Shown: positions 7,738 through 16,804, counted from the stretch's first letter. The stretch is 64,000 nucleotides of DNA from an uncultured Clostridium sp. (GCA_900540335.1 UQFC01000001.1:1-64000); one strand, 5' to 3'. Numbers and translations are program-made. The notes: generated from the sequence alone by a model not told the origin.

Positions 7738-10700
7738 TTATGACAGCAGCTTCAGCAGCTCCTCTCTTGTAAGAGAGGACAGGGACAGTCTTTCCCCGGA
7801 AATAATCTGATCTGCCAGATTTTTCTTCTGCGCCTGCAGTTTCATGATATTTTCTTCAATGGTATCCTTCATAATCATCTGGAACACCGTCACCTGCTTT
7901 TCCTGGCCAATCCGGTGCGTTCTGTCTGTTGCCTGATTCTGGGCCGCCGCATTCCACCAGGGATCATAGTGAATCACCATATCTGCCGCTGTCAGATTCA
8001 GTCCCGTTCCTCCCGCCTTCAGAGAAATCAGAAAAACCGGAACGCTGTCTGTCTGAAAGGCCCCGGCCATCCGTATCCTCTCCTCCTTGGAGGTCCCTCC
8101 GGTCAGCAGGTAATAGGAAATTCCCTCCTTTTTCAGACGCTTTTCAATCACCTCCAGCATAGAGGTAAACTGAGAAAATACAAGAATTTTGTGGCCGCCC
8201 TCAATTCCTCCGGAAATCAGCTCCATGCAGGTATCCAGCTTTGCAGAGCCGCCTCTGTATTTCTGAAAGCAGAGGGAAGGATCGCAGCAGATCTGCCTCA
8301 GCCTTGTCATCTGCGCCAGGATCTGCAGCCGCTCGCTGCCTCCGGGAGCACCATCCAGATCCTCCAGATACTGCTTCAGCTGCAGCGCCTGTGCATTGTA
8401 GAGCGTGTGCTGCTCTGTCTCCGCCCTGGAATAAACCACAGTTTCCAGTTTTTCCGGCAAATCTTTCAATACATCCTTTTTCAGACGTCTCAGAAGAAAT
8501 GCTCCCGTCAGCCTTTTCAAAGTTTCCACAGCAGTCTGATCCCCGTCCTTTACCACGGGATTTTCGAAACGCTTTTTAAATTCTCCATAGGAAAACAGAA
8601 ATCCCGGCATCAGATAATCAAAAATACTCCAGAATTCGCTGAGCCTGTTTTCAATGGGAGTTCCTGTAAGAGCAAACCTGGTCCGCGAGGAAATCATCTT
8701 GACTGCCCGCGCTGTCTGTGTAGACGGATTTTTAATATACTGCGCTTCATCAATAATCTGGAAACGGAAGGAAAATCCTTCATAAAAAGGCAGATCACGT
8801 TTCAGAAGGTCGTAGGAAGTAATATAGATCTGCGGTTCCTTCTCCATTCCTCCCCGGGCTGCTTCGAGAATTTCCTGCCTTTCCACGGCAGTTCCTGTGA
8901 CAGTCTGCACCTTCAGCTCCGGTGCAAACCGGTTGATTTCATTTTCCCAGTTGTACACCAGAGAAGCCGGACAGACAATCAGAAAACGGCTTTCCTGATT
9001 TTTCTGAGCCTCATCCAGCAGAAGAGCAATCACCTGAACCGTTTTTCCCAATCCCATATCGTCTGCCAGAATTCCGCCAAATCCATAGCTGTCCAGGGTT
9101 TTCATCCAGTAAAAGCCCGTTTTCTGATATCCCCTCAGCACACTGCGCATGGACACAGGAATCTCAAAATCTCCGTCCTCCACAGACTTCATTCCTCTGA
9201 CAACAGCCTTAAACAGATTATCCCGGTAAAAGGCGATCCCGTTTCCGTCCTTTAAAATACTGTCCAGATACAGAGCCCGGTACATGGGAACCCGGAAGGT
9301 GCCGGATTCCCCGTCCTCCTTCTCTGCTGACATGCCGTTTATCATTTTGGCAACTGTAAAAATCCCCGCATCTCCCAGCTGAAGAAATTCTCCTGTTTTC
9401 AGCCGGTAATATGGTTTTTTCGGCTGATAATTTTTCAGAATCTGCTGAAGCTGGGCCTGAGTCATTCCCTCTGCCTCTACATGAAGTTCCAGCCAGTTTC
9501 CCATGGTCTGAACCCCTACCTGTACTTTCGGCGGAGGAAGAATCCTGATTTTTGCGGCCTCCTCTGACACAGAAACCGTTCCCAGTTCCATAAATTCTGT
9601 CATTCCTTCGCTGAGGAGACGGTACATGGCTTCTTCGTCATCCCGGATCAAAAGGGTTTCTCCGCTTTCGTCCCGGTATTTAAAATATCTGGTAATTGCC
9701 TGACTGATTCGAAATTCTCCCGGAACGTCACGGCAGATGGTCCTGGGGACTTTCTCATCCTCCACCGGCTGGAAAGAAAAATCTCCGTAAGAAAGCACCG
9801 GCTTCATAGTTATTTCGCCCGGTCTGGGGCTGTCAAAGGAAAAGGATGCCTTTAATTCCTGAGGCCGGTACTTTTCCAAATCCACATCCTTTATATTCAT
9901 GCTGGTATAAGGGAGAATCTTCTGAAGCACTCTCTCATAAAACAGCGGAATATCACGATCCTGAATCGCCAGCGTATGGCTTCTTCTGTCTTTTAAAACC
10001 TGCTCCAGAAAACTTCCCATCTGTCTGGAGGCCTCTCCCTCCAGACATACCAATCGTTCCCTGTCGCCTACATACCAGCAGTCTTCTCCCGGAAAACCAT
10101 AGGTATCCGGATCGACAGAAACCTGAATACCGTCTCTGCCTGCACGGCAGATATCCACAGAAACTGCAAAAGGAAGAGACTCTGTCCCCTCTTTTCCGGA
10201 ACGGCTTACCAGCACCTGTGCAGAAGTCCCGGAGGAAAACTCCACCTCAAGTGTGTGTCCCTCCATCAGACGGAAAAACCGGTCCCGGTTGGCACGGCTT
10301 AAATTCAGCTGCTTCAGCCCCTGCACTGTGGCAAAGGTGCTTCTGCGGAACTGCTCATAGTGTTCCTGATACACATGAACCAGCTCTGTCAAAAGCATGC
10401 AAAGAGGTCTGTCCTCTTCTGCAAATGCATAAATACTGTGATGAAAGGTCAGCTGTTTTCCGTAAGAGACACTGGCTCCGCTGTCGATTGCCTGTACAAA
10501 GGCGGTCAGATCCCGAAGTACATAAAACCGCGCTCTGCCCAGCTTAAACTCAGCAGATACTTCATTGTTTTTTACAATTAAACGGGGAATTAAACGAATC
10601 TGCCCCTCCTCCTGCTCCCGGATAATCTGAGCCACTTCACGATTCGTATATTCCCGAATCATGGTTCGGATTTCCTGAGATGTGGATACCGGCTTTCCCG

Positions 10701-10923
10701 TCTCTGCTGCCAGCTCCTTCTGCCATTTCTCCCATACCAGCTTCGCGTGAGCACACATTCCATGGAAAGAATTTCCCTTTACACAAGAACAAGAGTAGTC
10801 ACGAATCTGACTACCCTTGACATAAAGGCGCACTTGATAAGAACTGCCCTCATCCTCAACAGATGCCTGCAGTCCCATCTCTCCTTTCCAGAAGGTGCTG
10901 GTTCTGAAATTGGTTATTTTCAT
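7738..10923 (-). CDS. SWIM zinc-finger SNF2-family helicase
   Basis: About 1061 residues. A SWIM motif (CSC..FHGMCAH, about residues 47-61) is followed by a long central region and a C-terminal SF2/SNF2 ATPase (about 600-1060): Walker A DDMGLGKTVQ, motif II DEAQ, motif III ALTGTPIEN and motif VI QATDRTHRIGQ. The family uses ATP to translocate on double-stranded DNA and remodel protein-DNA complexes; SWIM may bind DNA or protein. A GTG at 10929 sits directly against GGAGG, while ATG 10923 is seven bases away and fits better. It precedes the ParB-BMP gene by 40 bp. No clear promoter is visible, so it may depend on read-through from argS. Confidence 0.9.
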   Translation of the reverse strand: MKITNFRTSTFWKGEMGLQASVEDEGSSYQVRLYVKGSQIRDYSCSCVKGNSFHGMCAHAKLVWEKWQKELAAETGKPVSTSQEIRTMIREYTNREVAQIIREQEEGQIRLIPRLIVKNNEVSAEFKLGRARFYVLRDLTAFVQAIDSGASVSYGKQLTFHHSIYAFAEEDRPLCMLLTELVHVYQEHYEQFRRSTFATVQGLKQLNLSRANRDRFFRLMEGHTLEVEFSSGTSAQVLVSRSGKEGTESLPFAVSVDICRAGRDGIQVSVDPDTYGFPGEDCWYVGDRERLVCLEGEASRQMGSFLEQVLKDRRSHTLAIQDRDIPLFYERVLQKILPYTSMNIKDVDLEKYRPQELKASFSFDSPRPGEITMKPVLSYGDFSFQPVEDEKVPRTICRDVPGEFRISQAITRYFKYRDESGETLLIRDDEEAMYRLLSEGMTEFMELGTVSVSEEAAKIRILPPPKVQVGVQTMGNWLELHVEAEGMTQAQLQQILKNYQPKKPYYRLKTGEFLQLGDAGIFTVAKMINGMSAEKEDGESGTFRVPMYRALYLDSILKDGNGIAFYRDNLFKAVVRGMKSVEDGDFEIPVSMRSVLRGYQKTGFYWMKTLDSYGFGGILADDMGLGKTVQVIALLLDEAQKNQESRFLIVCPASLVYNWENEINRFAPELKVQTVTGTAVERQEILEAARGGMEKEPQIYITSYDLLKRDLPFYEGFSFRFQIIDEAQYIKNPSTQTARAVKMISSRTRFALTGTPIENRLSEFWSIFDYLMPGFLFSYGEFKKRFENPVVKDGDQTAVETLKRLTGAFLLRRLKKDVLKDLPEKLETVVYSRAETEQHTLYNAQALQLKQYLEDLDGAPGGSERLQILAQMTRLRQICCDPSLCFQKYRGGSAKLDTCMELISGGIEGGHKILVFSQFTSMLEVIEKRLKKEGISYYLLTGGTSKEERIRMAGAFQTDSVPVFLISLKAGGTGLNLTAADMVIHYDPWWNAAAQNQATDRTHRIGQEKQVTVFQMIMKDTIEENIMKLQAQKKNLADQIISGERLSLSSLTREELLKLLS

Positions 10924-10956
10924 ATACACGCCTCCGGTTTCCTACTGATTTTCCAG

Positions 10957-11097
10957 GCTCACTCCGCTCTGGCCGCTTCCCTCTCCTGACGTGACTCAGC
11001 TCGATTCCGCTTCGCTCCATCTCGCTGCGCGGGCTCCGCCCTATAAAAGAAGACCTCCGGCCTGCTCTGCGTGAGCAAGCTCACTCCGCTCTGGCCG
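10957..11097. repeat. 19-bp direct repeat in a GC-rich intergenic stretch
   Basis: The 19-mer GCTCACTCCGCTCTGGCCG occurs at 10957-10975 and again at 11079-11097. The second copy forms part of the argS terminator hairpin. The sequence between is rich in CCGCT/CTCGC motifs and has no ORF of note. Confidence 0.7.
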
Positions 11098-11110
11098 GAG
11101 GTCTTCTTTT
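11045..11110 (-). terminator. argS terminator
   Basis: A perfect 18-bp inverted repeat with arms AAAAGAAGACCTCCGGCC and its complement encloses a 30-base loop. It ends in T4 on the minus strand, about 20 bp after the argS stop. Confidence 0.85.
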
Positions 11111-11129
11111 GCACGTCAGTGCTGTAACG

Positions 11130-12935
11130 TCACATCCGTTCGGGGGCTTCGAATCCTAATACCTGGATGCAGGTAGTAAGAACATCTTTTACCAGAGTGA
11201 TCAGACGAATCCAGCTTGCCTGGCGTGCTTTATCTTCCTCTGCCAGAATTCTGGTATCATGGTAAAAGCTGTTGAATGCGTTAGACAAATCAAATACATA
11301 CTGGCAGATTTTGTGAGGTGCTGTCTCTGCAAAAGCATTTTCCATTACCTCGTTGTATTTTGCCAGCTCTAACATCAGTGCCTTTTCTCCGCTGCCGGAC
11401 GGTGCAAGTATAGCAGATGCAGCAGTTTCCTCCTGCTTCTGATCCAGATATTTACCCAGAATGGATTTAATCCGGACAATCGTGTACAGAATATAGGGGC
11501 CTGTATTTCCCTCAAAGGAAATAAACCGCTCTAAATCAAATACATAATCCTTTGCAGCCTGGTTGGACAGATCGCCGTACTTTAATGCAGCCAGTCCCAC
11601 AACCTTGGCCGTCTCTCTCGCTTCATCCTCAGATACTGTACGGTTTTCCATAATTCTGGCATAAACAGCCTCATCAATATCTGCAATCAGATGCTCCAGA
11701 CGCATAACGCCGCCGTCTCTGGTCTTAAATGGCTTGCCGTCTCTGCCGTTCATAGTACCGAATCCAATATGAATCATCGGAGTTTCCGGCTTTACATATC
11801 CAGCCTTTTTCGCAACGCGGAATACCTGGGTAAAATGCAGTTCCTGACGCTTATCTGTAATATAAATGTATTTCACCGGAGCAAAATCCTTCTCCCGCTC
11901 CAGAATTGTTCCCAAATCCGAGGTAGCATAAAGAGCTGCTCCGTCTGATTTGCGGACAATACAGGGAGGAAGTTCCTTGGAATCTGTCGGCTCTGTAATA
12001 TCAACAACAAGAGCGCCCTGGCTTTCGTAAGCCAGTCCCTTATCCTGCAGATCCTGAATCAGCCAGGGGATATACGGCTCTGCATCACTTTCGCCCTTCC
12101 ATAAATCAAAATGTACATCCAGATTACCGTAGTTTCTCTTTAAATCTGCCAGAGAAACATTCATAATATGTTTCCAGATTGCAGTAAAGGGTGCGTAACC
12201 GTTCTGCAGCTTAAAGGTTGCAGTCTGAGCGCGCTCCTTAAAACTCTCATCCTCTTTTGACTTTTTGCTGGCAGTAGGATAAATGTCCTCTAACTCACTG
12301 ATGGTAAAAGGCGGCTCTGCCGGGTATTCTCCTGTATAAGATTCATCAAAATACACCAGCTCCGGCTTTCTGTCCCGCAGTTCCTCAATAATCAGTCCCA
12401 TCTGCAGGCCCCAGTCTCCCAGATGAACATCGCCTACCATATGGTATCCCAGGAAATTTCCCATCCGGCGAATGCTTTCTCCAATCACCGCAGAACGAAG
12501 ATGTCCCACATGGAGAGGCTTTGCCACATTGGCTCCGCCGTAGTCCACAATAATTGTTTCTCCGTGGCCTGTTTCATCCAGTCCCAGCTTCGGTGCCTGA
12601 GTCATACCTTCCATATACTCTGCCAGATACTGAGGATTCACACGAAGATTAATAAATCCCGGCATTACTGCATTAATATCCTCATCCAGAAAAACAGGAG
12701 TCTCTCCTGCAGCCGCTCTGGCGCCGCACTGCTCCTTCAGCTTCGCAACTACATCAGAAGCAATATCAATCGGTTTCTTTTTATAGGCTTTGGCTGCTGC
12801 CATAGCCCCGTTACACTGATATTCACAGAGATCCGGGCGGTTTGACAATACCACCTTGGCATAAGCTTCCTCATACCCACAGCCGGCAAATGCCGCCTTC
12901 ATTTCATCTGCAATCAACTCAAGAATTTTTTTCAC
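11130..12935 (-). CDS. argS: Arginyl-tRNA synthetase
   Basis: 601 residues. Charges tRNA-Arg with arginine in the cytoplasm. An N-terminal Add-1 domain is followed by the class I Rossmann core with GGANVAKPLHVGHLRS (the HIGH signature as HVGH). The KMSKS position is replaced by the KTRDGG loop seen in most ArgRS enzymes, and a DALR anticodon-binding domain ends in LGFEAPERM. The length is normal for a bacterial ArgRS of the short type. The start is GTG with GGAG nine bases upstream. It has its own promoter (13027-13055) and strong terminator, so it is monocistronic. No T-box was recognised in its short leader. Confidence 0.97.
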   Translation of the reverse strand: MKKILELIADEMKAAFAGCGYEEAYAKVVLSNRPDLCEYQCNGAMAAAKAYKKKPIDIASDVVAKLKEQCGARAAAGETPVFLDEDINAVMPGFINLRVNPQYLAEYMEGMTQAPKLGLDETGHGETIIVDYGGANVAKPLHVGHLRSAVIGESIRRMGNFLGYHMVGDVHLGDWGLQMGLIIEELRDRKPELVYFDESYTGEYPAEPPFTISELEDIYPTASKKSKEDESFKERAQTATFKLQNGYAPFTAIWKHIMNVSLADLKRNYGNLDVHFDLWKGESDAEPYIPWLIQDLQDKGLAYESQGALVVDITEPTDSKELPPCIVRKSDGAALYATSDLGTILEREKDFAPVKYIYITDKRQELHFTQVFRVAKKAGYVKPETPMIHIGFGTMNGRDGKPFKTRDGGVMRLEHLIADIDEAVYARIMENRTVSEDEARETAKVVGLAALKYGDLSNQAAKDYVFDLERFISFEGNTGPYILYTIVRIKSILGKYLDQKQEETAASAILAPSGSGEKALMLELAKYNEVMENAFAETAPHKICQYVFDLSNAFNSFYHDTRILAEEDKARQASWIRLITLVKDVLTTCIQVLGFEAPERM

Positions 12936-13026
12936 GTTTCCTGTCTCCTTTTATTCCATTCCTGCCGCCTGATGTCTGAAACCGGATTCCAGGCATGCGG
13001 CTTTTTTACTTAGAAACTGATCTATT

Positions 13027-13055
13027 ATTATAAGGGAATTTCAAAAAAAATTCAA
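13027..13055 (-). promoter_or_regulatory. argS promoter
   Basis: On the minus strand TTGAAT and TATAAT are separated by exactly 17 bases, about 90 bp upstream of the argS start. This is a standard sigma-A type promoter. Confidence 0.75.
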
Positions 13056-13129
13056 GTCATTCAGAACCTGCAATTCCCTGTTTTATCAATTAAAACCTGA
13101 TGTTCCCTTTTCCATTCACCCGTTTCTCC

Positions 13130-13393
13130 CGATAATGTAAAATCCCGCTCAATCTTTGTGCAGATTCCGCCTTTTTCCTCGTTTAATGCAAAATCTTGCT
13201 CTGATTTTGTGCAGATTCCACCTTTTTCCTCGCTTAATGCAATATCCTGCTCTGATTTTGTGCAGATTCCGCCCTTTTCCTCGCTTAATGCAAAATCTTG
13301 CTCTGATTTTGTGCAGATTCCGCCTTTTTCCTCGCTTAATGCAATATCCCGCTCTGGCCTTGTGCAGGATTCTCCTTTTTCTCCCGATAATGC
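13130..13393 (-). repeat. 51-bp tandem repeat array (locus 2)
   Basis: Five near-identical units; the TGCAGATTCC/TGCAGGATTC marks fall at 13159, 13210, 13261, 13312 and 13363, exactly 51 bp apart. Conserved blocks are TTTTTCCTCGCTTAATGCAA and TTTTGTGCAG, separated by a variable segment. The array lies between the argS promoter and the efp terminator and is probably not part of either transcript. Since 51 is a multiple of three, several frames stay open on both strands. On the minus strand one frame gives a 17-residue period (FALSEEKGGICTKSEQD). There is no convincing ribosome binding site, so it is treated as non-coding. Confidence 0.85.
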
Positions 13394-13428
13394 AAAAAAA
13401 CCGCCCCGGCCAGGGCCGAAGCGGTTTT
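13394..13428 (-). terminator. efp terminator
   Basis: A GC-rich hairpin with arms AACCGC..GGCC and GGCC..GGCGGTT, followed by T7 on the minus strand, about 20 bp past the efp stop. Confidence 0.85.
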
Positions 13429-13449
13429 CCACATATGATTTCTGTTAAA

Positions 13450-14007
13450 TTATGCTCTAGAAAGATACTCACCGGTACGGGTGTCGATCTTGATCTTGTC
13501 GCCGTTATCTACAAATAACGGAACGTATACGGTAGCGCCTGTCTCAACAACAGCCGGCTTGGTTGCGCCCTGAGCGGTATCGCCCTTGAAGCCCGGCTCG
13601 GTGCTGGTGATCTCCAGCTCAACGAACAGAGGAGCCTCAACAGAGAATACTTTTCCGTTGTAAGAGCAAACCTTAACAACCTCGTTCTCCTTAACAAACT
13701 TCAGAGCATCGCCAATCACATCGGGAGCCAGAGCGATCTGCTCGTAGTTGTCCATGTTCATGAAGTTGAATAAATCACCATCTGCATACAGATACTGCAT
13801 GTCTACACGGTCAATTCTTGCAGACGGGAACTTCTCGGTCGGACGGAAGGTTCTCTCTACTACGGAACCGGTCATAACGTTTTTGATTTTGGTTCTTACG
13901 AATGCAGCACCCTTGCCCGGCTTAACGTGCTGGAACTCTACGATCTGATATACTGCACCCTCGATTTCCAGGGTAATGCCGTTTCTAAAATCACCTGCTG
14001 AAATCAT
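13450..14007 (-). CDS. efp: Elongation factor P
   Basis: 185 residues, the normal length. EF-P enters the ribosomal E site and relieves stalling at polyproline stretches. The three beta-barrel domains are recognisable: an N-terminal KOW-like domain with the loop [10 protein letters not shown], whose Lys near 32-34 is the tip residue modified in many species, then two OB domains ending in [17 protein letters not shown]. Ribosome binding site AAGGAGG is seven bases from ATG. It has its own promoter (14059-14087) and terminator and is monocistronic. No dedicated modification enzyme (EpmA/B or YmfI type) is seen nearby. Confidence 0.97.
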   Translation of the reverse strand: MISAGDFRNGITLEIEGAVYQIVEFQHVKPGKGAAFVRTKIKNVMTGSVVERTFRPTEKFPSARIDRVDMQYLYADGDLFNFMNMDNYEQIALAPDVIGDALKFVKENEVVKVCSYNGKVFSVEAPLFVELEITSTEPGFKGDTAQGATKPAVVETGATVYVPLFVDNGDKIKIDTRTGEYLSRA

Positions 14008-14058
14008 GTGATATTCCTCCTTGAATTTACGTACTGTTTTACGCGATTAATCTATTCT

Positions 14059-14087
14059 ATAATATAATAAAAGATACGTTTTTTCAA
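14059..14087 (-). promoter_or_regulatory. efp promoter
   Basis: On the minus strand TTGAAA and TATTAT are 17 bases apart, in an AT-rich stretch about 50 bp upstream of the efp start. Confidence 0.7.
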
Positions 14088-14337
14088 CCTTTTTTTTCAA
14101 CCTTCTAAAAAACGGAAAAACCGATTACCATTCCGCGATACAGCGATTGCGGCCCCCGGCATCTCCTGTCCGCTGTGCAGAGACCTGTCTGCGTCCTCCG
14201 TCCGCATGGATAAACCGGTCCGGAAATTACAGCTCGACACAAATCGCCTTTCGTGTTGTTCCTTTTTTCTGCTTTGTCCAATATAATAAAGGCATCAAAT
14301 GAAGGAGGCAAAAACAAACAGGAATTTCAAATGCTTT
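14088..14337. other. Intergenic stretch between aroQ and the efp promoter
   Basis: About 250 bp without a supported gene. Minus-strand ORFs here lack ribosome binding sites and resemble no family I know. No clear hairpin terminator for aroQ is visible. Confidence 0.5.
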
Positions 14338-14769
14338 TTAGTGTTCTCCTGTCAGATAATCCATCGCCAGATCATACCCGCGCAGTCCCAGTCCCACAAT
14401 CTGCCCGGTGCAGACCGGCGCTGTCACAGACGTATGGCGGAACTCTTCCCGCTTATGAACATTGGAGATATGAACCTCTATAATCGGCACCTGAATGGAT
14501 GCCAGAGCGTCCCGCACAGCATAGCTGTAATGCGTAAAGGCTCCCGGATTAATGATAATCCCCTCCACGCCTGTGTGGTATGCCTCCTGGATCTTATCAA
14601 TCAGACCGCCCTCGCAGTTGCTCTGAAAAACCTCCAGCTCATGTCCCTCAGAGGCAGCCTTTTCCTCCAGATGCTTCACCAGCCATTCATAGTCCCTGGT
14701 TCCGTAAATTCCCTTTTCCCGAATCCCCAGAAAGTTCAGATTCGGTCCGTTTAAAACAAGAAGCTTCAT
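14338..14769 (-). CDS. aroQ: Type II 3-dehydroquinate dehydratase
   Basis: 143 residues, typical for the dodecameric type II enzyme that dehydrates 3-dehydroquinate to 3-dehydroshikimate in aromatic amino acid synthesis. Diagnostic motifs are LLVLNGPNLNFLGIRE with the loop Arg and IYG Tyr at the start, QSNCEGGLIDKI, IINPGAFTHYSYAVRDAL and EVHISNVHKREEFRH. The start overlaps the aroK stop by four bases, showing translational coupling of consecutive-pathway enzymes. Its substrate-side partner aroE is not in the window. Confidence 0.97.
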   Translation of the reverse strand: MKLLVLNGPNLNFLGIREKGIYGTRDYEWLVKHLEEKAASEGHELEVFQSNCEGGLIDKIQEAYHTGVEGIIINPGAFTHYSYAVRDALASIQVPIIEVHISNVHKREEFRHTSVTAPVCTGQIVGLGLRGYDLAMDYLTGEH

Positions 14770-15287
14770 CTGTTTGTCCCTTCTTTCTCTCTTATCAGAT
14801 TCACAATTTCTTCCACAGTTTTCCCGTCCACATCTACAATCTGATGGGCTGCCTGACGGTAAATGGGATTCCTGTAAGCCAGAAGCTCTTCTGCTCTCTG
14901 CCTCACATCCGGCCCCTGAAGAAGAGGTCTGGTGGTGTCTCCCTTTAACCGTTCAATCACTGTTTCTGCTTTTACCTGAAGGAAAATCACCTGTCCCAGC
15001 TCTCGTAAAACGGCCCGGTTTTCCTCCCTGAGAGGCAGTCCGCCGCCTACAGAAATCACCTTGGGCTCTGTCTCCTTCTGCAGCTTTTTTAATACGGCAG
15101 TCTCTGTTTCCCGGAAGAATTCCTCCCCCTTCAAACGGAAAATATCAGAGATGGTCATGCCTGCTTCCTCTTCTATCATCTGATCCGTATCCACAAGCGG
15201 AATGCCTGCCGCCCTGGCATAAGCCCGTCCCACACTGGTCTTGCCTGCGCCCATAAATCCAATAAAAATCACATTTTCTCTGCTCAT
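14766..15287 (-). CDS. aroK: Shikimate kinase
   Basis: About 173 residues starting at ATG 15287 (MSRENVIFIGFMGAGKTS), where GGGAG is eight bases upstream; an ATG five codons earlier has no site. It transfers phosphate from ATP to shikimate. Visible motifs are the P-loop GFMGAGKTS, the shikimate-binding DTDQMIEEEAG, the FRETE motif with the binding Arg, the GGGLPLREENR loop and the lid Arg in DTTRPLL. It overlaps aroQ by four bases. The 130 bp upstream, between yqeG and aroK, hold no recognisable promoter. Confidence 0.96.
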   Translation of the reverse strand: MSRENVIFIGFMGAGKTSVGRAYARAAGIPLVDTDQMIEEEAGMTISDIFRLKGEEFFRETETAVLKKLQKETEPKVISVGGGLPLREENRAVLRELGQVIFLQVKAETVIERLKGDTTRPLLQGPDVRQRAEELLAYRNPIYRQAAHQIVDVDGKTVEEIVNLIREKEGTNR

Positions 15288-15419
15288 ACTCCCGTCTCCC
15301 ATGCAAGTATTTTCTCTTTCCGCCCGTTCATTTTTTCCGGCTCCGGCCTTATAAAAAACGTCTCCGGCTCAGTTCTCCGAAAATTATCCCGTATTCAGCT
15401 CCCCGGGACATATCCTCCG

Positions 15420-15932
15420 TCATTTCCCCGGACCGGAATGAGATTTTTTGTAGCAATGTAAAATAGGAGCCTCCAGATACCGTTTCAATACGATCTGGAT
15501 CTCCTCTCTGGGATTAATAGGCTTCACTAAAATCCCGTAAATCCCGCAGCGATTGGCCCCGTAAACATCTGTAAACAGCTGATCTCCCACAAACAGGGTT
15601 GTCTCCCTGTCTGTTCCCATCAGTTCCATCGCCCGAAGATAATTTTTCTTTCCCGGCTTTCCCGCCTTATAAATATAAGGGGAATGTACGGCAGCTGCAA
15701 AGGATGCCACCCGCGGTTCCTTATTGTTGGATAAAAGACAGGTTTTTATGCCCAGTCCGCGAAGCCGTTCAAACAGCTCCACCGCCCTTTGATCTGCCGG
15801 AGCATCATGCTCCACCAGCGTATTGTCAATATCAAAAATTGCGCCCCGAATGCCCTTTTTCTGCCACTCCTCCCATGGAATCTCATAGGTGCTGTTCAGC
15901 CATTCACGGGGATAAAACTGTTCCAGTATCAA
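15420..15932 (-). CDS. yqeG: YqeG-family HAD (IIIA) phosphatase
   Basis: 170 residues of the YqeG HAD-IIIA group. The DxD nucleophile motif is FDIDNTLVEHD, motif II is LLSNN, motif III Lys lies in KAGKPGKKNYL, and motif IV is GDQLFTDVYGAN. Such proteins are predicted cytoplasmic phosphatases; related mitochondrial enzymes act on phosphatidylglycerophosphate, but the bacterial substrate is not settled. It sits 15 bp downstream of nrdR and upstream of aroK-aroQ. In Firmicutes yqeG is often near shikimate-pathway genes, which fits. Confidence 0.9.
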   Translation of the reverse strand: MILEQFYPREWLNSTYEIPWEEWQKKGIRGAIFDIDNTLVEHDAPADQRAVELFERLRGLGIKTCLLSNNKEPRVASFAAAVHSPYIYKAGKPGKKNYLRAMELMGTDRETTLFVGDQLFTDVYGANRCGIYGILVKPINPREEIQIVLKRYLEAPILHCYKKSHSGPGK

Positions 15933-15947
15933 TGCTTTTTCTCCTGT

Positions 15948-16403
15948 TTATTTGTTCTGCAGAAGCTTTCCCAGCTCCTCCATAAAGGTGTTTACATCCT
16001 TAAATTCCCGGTAAACAGAGGCAAAACGCACATAGGCCACCTCATCTAACTGCTTCAGCTTTCGCATCACCAGTTCACCGATTACCGTAGTCTCCACTTC
16101 CTTTTCCTCCATGTTGAAAATCTGATTTTCAATCTCGTCAATCATGGCATTGATCTGCTGTGTGGACACCGGCCGCTTGTGGCAGGAATGAATAATTCCC
16201 GATTCAATCTTGGAACGGTCATAGGTCTCTCTGGACCGATCCTTTTTTATCACCATCAGAGGCATTGTTTCCAGTTTTTCATAGGTAGTAAACCGCTTTC
16301 CGCACTTCTCGCACTGACGGCGGCGGCGTATGGAGCTGTTGTCATCAGCAGGTCTGGAGTCAATTACCTTTGTATCCTGTGCATTGCAGTATGGACATTT
16401 CAC
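15948..16403 (-). CDS. nrdR: Transcriptional repressor NrdR
   Basis: About 151 residues starting at GTG 16403, where AGGAGG is nine bases upstream and the protein begins MKCPYCNAQDTKV, the usual NrdR start. An ATG six codons earlier overlaps the ribosome binding site. An N-terminal zinc ribbon (CPYC..CEKCGKRFTTYE) is followed by the ATP-cone domain (about 45-140; VIKKDRSRETYDRSKI). NrdR senses ATP/dATP and represses ribonucleotide reductase genes. No nrd genes lie in the window, so its targets are elsewhere. Confidence 0.96.
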   Translation of the reverse strand: MKCPYCNAQDTKVIDSRPADDNSSIRRRRQCEKCGKRFTTYEKLETMPLMVIKKDRSRETYDRSKIESGIIHSCHKRPVSTQQINAMIDEIENQIFNMEEKEVETTVIGELVMRKLKQLDEVAYVRFASVYREFKDVNTFMEELGKLLQNK

Positions 16404-16538
16404 TTCCTTTTTCCTCCTCATTCTTTGTAAAAACCCTGGGGGTTCTGTCTGTAAATATTACATTTATTTTACATGACATAACCAAGATTCGCAAGCAGTT
16501 TTCACTGCAATCCCCCGACTCCGGGCTTCTCCCCTTTT

Positions 16539-16804
16539 TCACCCGCCGCTGCATGTCTTTTCCACATCCTTGAGACGCCTGATTTCCACCAGAATAATAT
16601 CTGAGCCAATCTGCCGGACATCGCAAAAAGAAATCACATACTCCTTTTCCCTGCCAAAAATTCCGCACAGACAGCCGGGCCCCGGCACAATCAGATGGGT
16701 AATGCAGCCTGTCTCCGGATCAAACTCCACATCCCCCACATATCCCAGCCGTTTACAGTCACAGATATTGATCACTTCTTTTTTTTTAAATCAAAAATGC
16801 GCAC
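16539..16804 (-). pseudogene. ymxH: YlmC/YmxH-family PRC-barrel protein with a poly-A frameshift
   Basis: From a GTG at 16775 the frame gives 78 residues of a YlmC/YmxH-like PRC-barrel protein (INICDCKRLGYVGDVEFD..GCITHLIVPG). The family N-terminus, roughly MRIFDLKKKE, is present just upstream from GTG 16804 with GGGGTGG before it, but in another frame. The two are separated by a run of nine A (16779-16787 on the minus strand); ten would join them into 88 residues. The gene is therefore frameshifted, read through slippage on the A run, or carries a sequencing error. Family members are small soluble proteins linked to sporulation; their biochemical role is unclear. Confidence 0.8.

Noticed and set aside
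14105..14317. Minus-strand ORF of 70 codons between aroQ and efp.
   Set aside because: No ribosome binding site and no family resemblance; part of it is only GC-rich intergenic sequence.
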